Assembly (NCBI GenBank): GCA_947095585.1
Contig: OX352761.1
Coordinates: 53,680,019 to 53,744,018, forward strand
Source: Nephrocerus scutellatus
Taxonomy: Eukaryota; Arthropoda; Insecta; Diptera; Pipunculidae
Direction: 5' to 3'
DNA length: 64,000 nucleotides
Shown here: positions 57,065 through 64,000 of the stretch, in pieces
Layout of the letters: every line of letters begins with the position of its first letter
How positions within the stretch are numbered: the first letter of the stretch is position 1
Program-made: the position numbers and the translations under genes
The notes under the pieces: generated by a model
Databases searched by the model: none
Told to the model about the DNA's origin: nothing
What the model saw: only the letters and a program-made list of their open reading frames with translations

Positions 57065-58666
57065 CTACTACCGCTTTAACGGAGCTGACGTCCCACATTG
57101 CGGACGGTCTTAACCACCGTCGCCCACACTGGCGCACTGCTGTCGTGGCACTCGACCTGTCCAAGGCTTTCAACACGGTTGACCTCCCTACTCTCCTACA
57201 GGACATACTGAATTCCACTCTCCCCGACTCCATCAAAAGGTTCCTGTCAGCCTACCTAAATGGCAGGAGCGCATATGTGGAATTCATAAATTCCTGCTCA
57301 AAGCATCGGAAACTTAAGATGGGAATCCCACAAGGAGGGGTCATCTCCCCCATCTTATTTAATCTCTATGTCTCGATGCTTCCCACTCCCCCTACTGGCG
57401 TTAAACTGATCACTTGCCTCTGTTGCTGCCTCCGGTGCAGATGTAAACGAGGTCACACTTAGGATAAACTCCTACCTGACAGAGCTATCTGAATTTTTCA
57501 AGAAAAGAAAACACCACCTCGCTTCCCAAAAATATCTGCTACGCTGTTCACCTCTTGGACTAAAGAAGTCAAGCTCTCACTTGACATTCGTATCAACAAC
57601 GAAACTATCCCTACAGTCAATAACCCAAAAATTTTAGGAGTCATATTTGACAACCTCCTTACCTTCTGTAGGCACGCAAAAAATATTTGCAGTAAGTGAA
57701 CAGTCGTAATAGGGTTCTTAGAGCCCTTACCGGAACCGGATGGGGAAAGGACATAGAAGTCCTTATGACGACGTATAAAGCTATTGGCCGCTCAATCTTT
57801 AACTACGCCGCCCCCATCTGGACGTTTAAGTGACACTCAATGGCATAATATCCAGTCCAGACAAAACACAGCCCTTCGCATCGCAACTGGGTGCCACTCC
57901 ATTACCAATCCTGATCATCTTCATGGCGAAACGTCCATTCTCCCCGTCAGGCAACACAATGAAATGTTGTCAAAGCAATTCTTGCTAGCCTGCCACAACC
58001 CCAGACCCCCGGTTCACGACATCACTGTCAGTGAGATGCCTTCACGCTACATACGTCAAGACATTAGGACGTACAGAGACTGTATAAGCCCAGCCATACT
58101 GGCCACCTGGAATCCCGCCACTGTCCGTTCAGCCTTAAATAGTATACACTATAATACAGTCTCTGCAGCAATCTCTTCAAGTAAGGTTAATAGGGTCCTT
58201 GGTACACATCCCCCCCTTTAAGTAGCAGCGAAAAGTCGCTGCCCAGGGAAGCCTGGACAACCCTGGCACAACTTCGGTCGGGTTGTTGCCATATACTTCA
58301 GAGCTATCAAGCTCGCACTATCCCTGGCACCAATGATCTCTACCCCGACTGTAGCAAAGGCACCCATACTACCAACCACATTTTCCTTTGCCCCCTACAC
58401 CCTACGGACTTGGAAGTTGCGGACCTGTGGTCCCACCCTGTTGGCGCACCCACTTTTCTTGGCCTGCCAACGTAACTTGATACTAACATTTCCTTTTGTT
58501 GGTCTAATTGGTTTTAGAACTTTTATTTTCTATCCGCTTTGCTTGCCTTTAGTTAATTTAAGTACTTAGCGTGAATGAATGGGTTTGTTTGTATGGTGAA
58601 TGAGAGTCTATTGTTTGGAGGGTTTCCTCTTGGTCTTTTTTCAGGCCTGGAGTTGCTACAACAACA
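57065..58666 (+). pseudogene. Non-LTR copy B, RT C-terminal part and 3' end
   Basis: TTTALTELTSHIADGLN, VVALDLSKAFNTVDL (palm A), FLSAYLNGRSAYVEF and MGIPQGGVISPILFNLY follow the LTR directly. The YADD region is frameshifted near 57410. Traces of KIFATLFTSWTKEVKLSL and NYAAPIWT remain. 57784-58221 encodes the tail (TALRIATGCHSITNPDHLHG, MPSRYIRQDIRTYRD). The 3' untranslated region ends GAGTTGCTACAACAACAAC at about 58666, directly against the 13-bp duplication. It is homologous throughout to copy A 22690-23900. Confidence 0.85.
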
Positions 58667-58679
58667 ACCTGTCACACAA
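58667..58679 (+). other. Right copy of 13-bp target-site duplication
   Basis: ACCTGTCACACAA, identical to 20534-20546, lies between the (CAA)n end of copy B and the resumed Helitron frame. Confidence 0.75.
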
Positions 58680-59590
58680 AACAAATACGCACTTTGTTTG
58701 TGATCATTTTAACAACCTGCGCACCATCGAATTCACGAGAATTGTGGGAACGGCATCGCGAAAGCCTCAGTGAAGACATTCTCAGGCAATCACGCGCAAC
58801 TGATTCCAGCCAGGAATATTCCGACGAGATTTTTAACCAAGCTCTAGTGCTGATTGAGGCCATGTGCATATCGATCAACAAAAGTCTTTATTCAACTTGG
58901 AATGCCGGCCTCTATACGGGACAGAAACAGAGTCCAAGTTAAACCAGCAACAACAATATGTGGAAACTCAAACAAGAAAGTTGGTTTCTGATCGATTCAC
59001 CAGGGGGAACAGGCAAAACATTCCTCATCAATTTGATATTGGCGTCGGTTCGAATGCAGAATTGGATTGCACATTCGATTGGATTGGCATCATCCGGAAT
59101 TGCATCAACGCTATTGGACGGTGCACGCATTTCGCACTCAGCACTCAAGCTTCCATTGAAGTTGAACAACATAGAAACACCAACTTGCAACATCAGCGAA
59201 AACTCTGGCATGATCACAATACTTAAAACCTGAAAAATTCTCATTTGAAACGAATGCACAATGACCCATAATAAATCGATCGAAGCGCGTGATTTTCGAA
59301 GAAACAACCAACCGATGGAAGGTGCTCTTATTCTTCTTGCAAGTGATTTCCGCCAAACTTCGCCTGTTATTCTTATACTTCAATGCCCGTAGATGAGTTG
59401 AATGCATGCTTGAAATCATCATATCTTTAGAACCGAGTCGAGAAAATCACGTTATCGATAAACATGCGTGTGCATTTGCTGCAATACATGTCTGCCCAAA
59501 CATTCTCGAAACAACTTTTGGACATCGGAAATGGCAAGAGGAAAGGATGTTGAGTTATTTGCTGATTTCATCTCACTTAGCTTCTGAATG
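58680..59590 (+). pseudogene. Helitron helicase domain fragment
   Basis: Frames read KQIRTLFVIILTTCAPSNSR, LWERHRESLSEDIL, NQALVLIEAMCISIN, then WFLIDSPGGTGKTFLINLIL (Walker A, P-G-G-T-G-K-T), LASSGIASTLLDGARISHSA, LPLKLNNIETPTCNI, NECTMTHN (Walker B-like region) and ALILLASDFRQTSPV (A-G-D-F-R-Q-T motif, here A-S-D). This is the PIF1-like helicase part of a Helitron. Two or more frameshifts and a deletion before the Walker A block are present. It continues the protein fragment that ends at 20546. Confidence 0.85.
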
Positions 59591-60045
59591 ACCCCCTCTT
59601 ATTCCAGGCATTGTAAGTCATAACGCTAATACCCTTGACTTGTTTCTTACCTCTCTTCCTAAGAAATACACCGTCAGTGTACTATCACCTCAGACCATTC
59701 TATAGTATCAGCTACTTTCTCGTTGCCAAACCACGCAGTTAAAGAGAAAACTCCTAAAAAGGAAGGTTACACGAGAAAGCCGACTGGGATGGCCTCAATG
59801 ATTTCTTTAGAAGCATTAACTGGCCACTTAACGCCAATAGTGGTGTGGATAACACTTTTGATACGATCACTAACATAATCCTCGAGGGTAAGATACAGTT
59901 TATCCCTTCCAGGACAAAGTGTACCAAACCGAAGGAAAATGCTTGGTATGATTTTAGCTGGAAAGAAGCTATTAGGAACCTTGAGGTATGGTTTCGGTTA
60001 TATAAAGAAAACCCCACTGTGGAAAACCGTGCAACGTGGTTTCCC
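59591..60045 (+). pseudogene. Non-LTR element D, end of endonuclease and linker
   Basis: SHNANTLDLFLTSLPKKYTVS, S-D-H-S-I-V-S-A-T-F (the SDH endonuclease motif, near 59690), then DWDGLNDFFRSINWPLNANS, TITNIILEGKIQFIPSRT and WKEAIRNLEVWFRLYKENPT. This is the jockey/CR1-type junction between EN and RT. The protein would continue into NAYLKRAQFDYDQKL at 61630, so 60046-61625 looks like a later insertion. Confidence 0.7.
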
Positions 60046-61625
60046 AGCCGGGGTAGAACTCAGTGTGACCAGGGTTCAATAAGGGGGGTCGTTACAATAA
60101 AATTTGTGGTTTTCAGTTTTGGAAAATTAAATTGATCTCTTTATTTTTTCAAAATTACTTGTGTTTTTAATTACAACATAATATCATTAGATTTACATAA
60201 GTAAAAAAAAATGTAAAGCAAAGGTGCAAAGTACCCTTTATTCCTAGAGTTAGGGAAAGAACGGGTGAATCGTAGTGGTAAGATAGTACTCTTGAACCAC
60301 TGTAGCTGAATAGCAGGCTTATCGATTAATAGTGGATATAAGTACAAAGTACTTGTACCCCTTGGCTCCTAGAATTAGGGAGAAAACGGGTTAATGGTAG
60401 TGGCAAGGTAGGACTCTTAAACCACTGTAGCTGAAAAGAAGGTTTAGTGATTAATAAACTACTTACTTACAAAATACGAAGCGTGAAGTACTTAGTATTT
60501 GGAACGCATGTGTGGGGTTCGGAAATATTCTATAGCGTTTAGCGTGGAGGTAATAGCAAGGTAGTACTCTTGAACTATTAGTCGGGGACTTGGGTTTTCA
60601 GCGTTTAGCTCGGAAGTAATAGCAAGGTAGTACTCTTGAACTATTAGTCGGGGACTTGGGTTTTCAGCGTTTAGCTCGGAAGTAATAGCAAGGTAGTACT
60701 CTTGAACTATTAGTCGGGGACGTAGGTTTTCAGCGTTTAGCTCGGAAGTAATAGCAAGGTAGTACTCTTGAACTATTAGTCTTGGATTTGAACTATTAGT
60801 TGTGAACAAGGGAAGGAACTCGGGAAGAATAGGCCTTTTGCTTGAGCTGTGTGCTCCTTTTATACTGTTTCATGTGGTTGGTTTTCCGTTGGCTTCTCCG
60901 TTCATCGTGTTCGTCGTTGTTGTGTCAAGATTTTCATAAATCCAGACGCATGTATTCGCGTTTGACATATACATGTTCTTCATAGGATGTTTCCTCTGAA
61001 TAACAACATGTATACATGGTATACATGTTTCTTTTGCATTACAACGTGTGTGTGTATGCACAAATCCATTATTGTCTCAATTTCGAATACGCATGTTGTT
61101 GTCTACATGCGTTGGCGAGCCCACTTGGTAATTTCTTGTCTGAGCGGTGCTCAGGTCATTGACACCATCAGCCGTTGCATGGTATTTTGATTTTTGTTTG
61201 TTATGCGTGGGAGTACGTCTGTACCTAATGTCTGAGCGTTAGGGGTACAGACGTTCTCTCCGGCGAATTCGCTGCTGTGTGCTGTAGTGATCATCTACTG
61301 ATGTCGTAATAGAGATCATGCGGGGTGCATCTGCGTGGTGGTGGTTTTGTTCAATGCACTATGATCTATAAATCGCCTATCGCTCGTAAGAGAAAGAGAA
61401 AAAGAGGAGAAAACCAAATATTGGCCATTTCGCCGACAATTGAGTGACTTTTGCGTTGCTTAATAATTGTAAAGAGTACGTTGTGAATATGAGCGATTAT
61501 CAAAAACTACATTTTGAGTTTATTGGAAATTAAGTATTTCCAGACATATTGTGTGGGGAAAATTCTAGTGTGAAGAATTTTGCTCCTAACAACCGAACCA
61601 ATTTAGATGAGTCAGAAATTATTGC
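60046..61625. mobile_element. Unassigned 1.5-kb insertion with purine tract and tandem repeats
   Basis: Inserted between the two halves of element D. AATAAGGGGGG near 60078, followed by TCGTTACAAT, resembles a polypurine tract and LTR start. The rest is non-coding, with 66-bp tandem units (60535-60795) and a 14-bp imperfect hairpin at 61215-61254 (ACGTCTGTACC with GGTACAGACGT). No second LTR or target duplication was found. A solo or truncated LTR is the best guess. Confidence 0.4.
60535..60795. repeat. 66-bp tandem repeat, about four copies
   Basis: AGCGTTTAGC recurs at 60534, 60600, 60666 and 60732. Each copy contains GCAAGGTAGTACTCTTGAAC. Related single copies of the TAGTACTCTTGAACCACT motif lie near 60286 and 60408. 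The 66-base period keeps a minus frame open (about 100 codons), which is not evidence of a gene. Confidence 0.85.
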
Positions 61626-62590
61626 AATGCCTACCTTAAACGAGCTCAATTCGACTATGACCAAAAACTGAGACAAAAAATACTTCAATGTCCCAAAGGA
61701 AGTAAAAATGTTTGGTCATTAGTAAAACGAATTAAAAACACTGCCTCGTGTTCAATTCCAACGCTCATTCACAATGACATTCCAACTGTCAGCTCTAATC
61801 TGCTTGCTTCACATTTCGCAGCTCTGCTCTACGCTACCAGATAGCGCGTTGTCACACCTATGGGACAGATTTACTTTTGTACTCGCCAAGTGGCTAGAGT
61901 ATTAAATGATCTCAACATTCATGAGTCTGCTGGGCCTGATGGCATTCCCGCTATAGATTTGAATAGGTGTTCTTCAACGTTGGCATTACAACTGCGCAGG
62001 CTTTTCCATTTCTCTTATTCTTCTGGAGTCGTCCCAAGAAATTGGAAAACAGCGTTTATCCAGCCTGACCTGATGGCTGATCGCACTGAAAAGTGGAACC
62101 AGTCTATTCAGAGATTTGATGAAAGCAAAGTTGTTGCACTCGATATTTCCAAGGCATTTGACAGAGTCTGGCATCAAGCTCTTTTGCCGAAAATGAATGC
62201 CTTCGATTGGACTAGTAACTACCTTTCTGACCGTTCGATTCAGGTCGTAATTGACGGATTCAAATCCAATGTTTACCGCATAAGCGCCTGTGTCCAAGGC
62301 TCTGTTTTGTCTCCGACACTCTTTCTGATTTTCATTAATGATCCTGCTATTCGCCACTTCTTATCCAATCCATTCTTTCGCTGACGACAGCACTCTTAGC
62401 TTCTCATATATAGAGTTGAATTTAATGCTTCTAAAACTTAGCGCTGACTTCTGTCGTGCAAGCGTAATTTAAGCCCCCAACCTTTAGCCATGAATGGATC
62501 TTGCATCGAAGAAACTGAAAAACTCACAATTCTCGGTATGTGCGTCAACAACAAGCTTCGTTGGAACGACCACAAGCTGCGAAATAAAAG
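61626..62590 (+). pseudogene. Non-LTR element D, reverse transcriptase
   Basis: KRAQFDYDQKLRQKILQCPK, VWSLVKRIKNTASCSIPTL, then 61860-62384: VARVLNDLNIHESAGPDGIP and SSGVVPRNWKTAFIQP. A deletion then removes the NYRPIA...YGFR part. DLMADRTEKWNQSIQRF, VVALDISKAFDRVWH (palm A), WTSNYLSDRSIQVVIDGFKS and C-V-Q-G-S-V-L-S-P-T (the Pro of VPQG is missing) follow. A shifted S-F-A-D-D-S-T stands near 62370. It continues to LTILGMCVNNKLRWNDHKLR and stops. The loss of the VPQG proline and the deletion make it inactive. Confidence 0.8.
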
Positions 62591-62715
62591 ACTACAAAAA
62601 ATCAATGATATGCATTCTTAAATAGCACACTTGGTGCATGAAAATAAAAGAATACAAAAATCCATAATATGCATTCTTTAATAGCACACTCGATGCATGA
62701 GAACAAAAAAATAAA
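62580..62715. repeat. Two tandem copies of a ~62-bp unit
   Basis: AATAAAAGACTACAAAAAAT at 62583 and AATAAAAGAATACAAAAATC at 62643 each lead to ATATGCATTCTT and AATAGCACACT. Non-coding duplication at the end of element D. Confidence 0.75.
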
Positions 62716-63299
62716 CAACATTTCCAATACCATAATATATGACCAGCGGTCGTTCGCTTAGAACGTTAATTACCCTTTACATGCATTAAGCTGAGTAAGC
62801 GGCGCATGGAAATTCTAATGAATTAATGAGGTCGTTCGCTTGTGGAAATAAATATGTCAACGCAGCAGCACAGGCGAGCGAACCCAAAAACACTTGACGC
62901 GGCCGGTCATATATTAAATATGTACATTCATACAGCATAGTAATATGATAAAGCGATATGGATGGATGTATGGTCAAAAATCGATCAATTTTTTTTGTAT
63001 AAAAGAAAGGAAATTTACTGAATAATATCACTTTTAAGTTTAGCTTCAAACTAAAACATTGAGTTTTTAAATTTTAAAAGTTTTCGAAACCATTCGATAT
63101 ACTGACGCCCTAGAGAGCTCCGGCTTTTGGGTTCACGTTTAGATGGCAACATGCCTGATGAGTCAGATATCGAATCTGGTAAATTAAAGCAATATTGGGA
63201 AACCCACCAATATTACATGGCGATCCTGCCAGGAGTCTAATTTTCTTATAAAAATAAAAGACAAAAAAAAAGAAGTTAAAAATTTTCTTTTGAAAATCC
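62716..63299. other. Unassigned AT-rich DNA
   Basis: No gene is supported. A small minus frame (63049-62786) lacks any known domain. GCGATCCTGCCAGGAGTC near 63220 followed by an A-rich run could be a 3' end of a retroelement. The inverse-oriented start of the palindrome repeat family follows. Confidence 0.3.
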
Positions 63300-64000
63300 T
63301 GCCAGTCTTCTATTTTTAAGTTCTCTATATTAACTTCGCGTGCACGTGGCTGGCTGGTTGGCTGGCTGGTCAGATTTTCTTAATTTATTATCCCACTTCC
63401 CATGCACACATGTATATTTCCGGTGACAATACCTTCTATTAAAATTTGTGGCCCCTCGGACCTCGGGGTCGGGGGCTCACATTCAAAATTTTTAAAAAAT
63501 GTACCCGATTTTCTTCAAATTTTATACGCATGTGTATCTTTGATGGACAACACTTTCTGTAAAAAATTTGGAAGTGATCGGGCCCCTGGGTCGGGGGGGC
63601 ACCCAAACAAATTTTATGAAAAAAATTCCGATTTTCTTTAAATTTTATACGCATGTGTATCTCCGATGGACACAACTTTTTTCAAAATTTTTGAAGCGAT
63701 CGGTCCCCGGGGTTGGGGGGCTCCCAAACAAATTTATTTTTGTTTTAATTATCAATTTTTAACGCACTTCCTAAAGCCTGATCCTGAAATTTTGTACACA
63801 TGTGTATTTTCGGGTGACAATACTTTCTTTTAAAATTTAGAAGTGATCGGGCCCCGGGTTCGTGGGGCTCCCATACAAATTTAAAATAAAAATTACCCGA
63901 TTTTTTTCAAATTTTACACACATGTGTATACCCAATAAACAATATTTTTTCTAAAATTTGGTAGTGATCGGGCCCCAAGTTCGGCCGCAAGGCCCTTATA
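63300..64000 (+). repeat. ACACATGTGT monomer repeat family, five tandem units
   Basis: Units beginning with a T(A/G)(T/C)ACRCATGTGTAT-type palindrome start at 63403, 63523, 63646, 63793 and 63915 (spacing 120, 123, 147, 122). Each has GATCGGGCCCC-like GC-rich and AAATTTTA-like AT-rich halves. The array ends GGCCGCAAGGCCCTTATA at the window edge and starts near TTCTCTATATTAACTTCGCG. The copy at 13060-13355 has the same ends in reverse with two units. Probably a non-autonomous transposon with expandable internal repeats (DINE/Helitron-like is possible); no proof. Confidence 0.85.

Noticed and set aside
58940..59233. ATPase/helicase frame as a host PIF1 helicase gene
   Set aside because: Flanking motifs are Helitron-specific, the frame is broken, and the upstream Helitron block is found at 19960-20546.
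63403..64000. Regularly spaced repeats considered as a CRISPR array
   Set aside because: The units are contiguous ~122-bp monomers without unique spacers, in a eukaryotic transposon context. The same applies to the 47-, 66- and 78-bp tandem repeats.

Overview
The window looks like intergenic, repeat-rich (heterochromatin-like) DNA of an insect, most likely a higher fly. The reasons are errantivirus-type LTR elements with env, a CsRn1-type LTR element, jockey-, CR1-, R1- and I-like non-LTR elements, BEL/Pao, piggyBac, Tc1/mariner and Helitron remnants, a 10-bp satellite and kilobase-long microsatellites. I recognise no host gene, tRNA or rRNA. Every protein-like stretch is a transposable-element gene, and nearly all are broken by frameshifts, stops, deletions or insertions. 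There is no bacterial-type content. Bases 53747-53946 are an assembly gap (N).

Layout. 1-1830: (CTCGACTTGA)n satellite with a higher-order period. 1880-5610: minus-strand scraps of gypsy-type gag/protease, BEL/Pao gag/protease and two non-LTR 3' ends. 6169-9580: a decayed plus-strand non-LTR element carrying a small nested insertion with a perfect 12-bp duplication. 9590-11000: a Tc1/mariner-like element with long subterminal repeats. 12371-18415: a decayed errantivirus-like element interrupted by a palindrome-rich repeat, a piggyBac fragment and a MITE. 18416-18889: another foldback element.

19960-59590 is one nested stack. A Helitron reading frame is interrupted at 20546 and resumes at 58680, with a 13-bp duplication on both sides. 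The intervening 38 kb begins with the 5' end of a zinc-finger/endonuclease/RT non-LTR element (copy A, 20547-24170) and ends with the 3' end of a second copy of the same family (copy B: 32851-33957, 42872-43257, 57065-58666). Between A and B lie a hairpin-rich segment (24615-25370) and a minus-strand jockey-like element (25987-27134 plus 31791-32806). That jockey element is split by a young Mag-like LTR retrotransposon (27135-31790), which itself holds a near-perfect foldback MITE (30866-31262). Copy B is split first by an 8.9-kb errantivirus-like provirus on the minus strand (33958-42865), then by a CsRn1-like LTR element (about 43258-57064). The leader of the CsRn1-like element contains 2.9 kb of (CATTAT)n/(ATT)n microsatellite, an almost complete R1-clade-like element (47026-52192), a second R1-like fragment and the N gap.

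59590-64000: another non-LTR element split by an unassigned 1.5-kb segment with 66-bp tandem repeats, then AT-rich DNA, then five tandem monomers of a repeat family also present in reverse at 13060-13355.

The genes do not form a host pathway. What links them is insertion history, which can be read from duplicated target sites and from reading frames that become continuous once an insertion is ignored. The least explained structure is the set of five related hairpins at 24720-25164, whose stem sequences differ but stay complementary, followed by a 104-base foldback at 25267-25370. Coordinates of decayed elements are approximate by tens of bases unless a terminal repeat or target duplication is cited.
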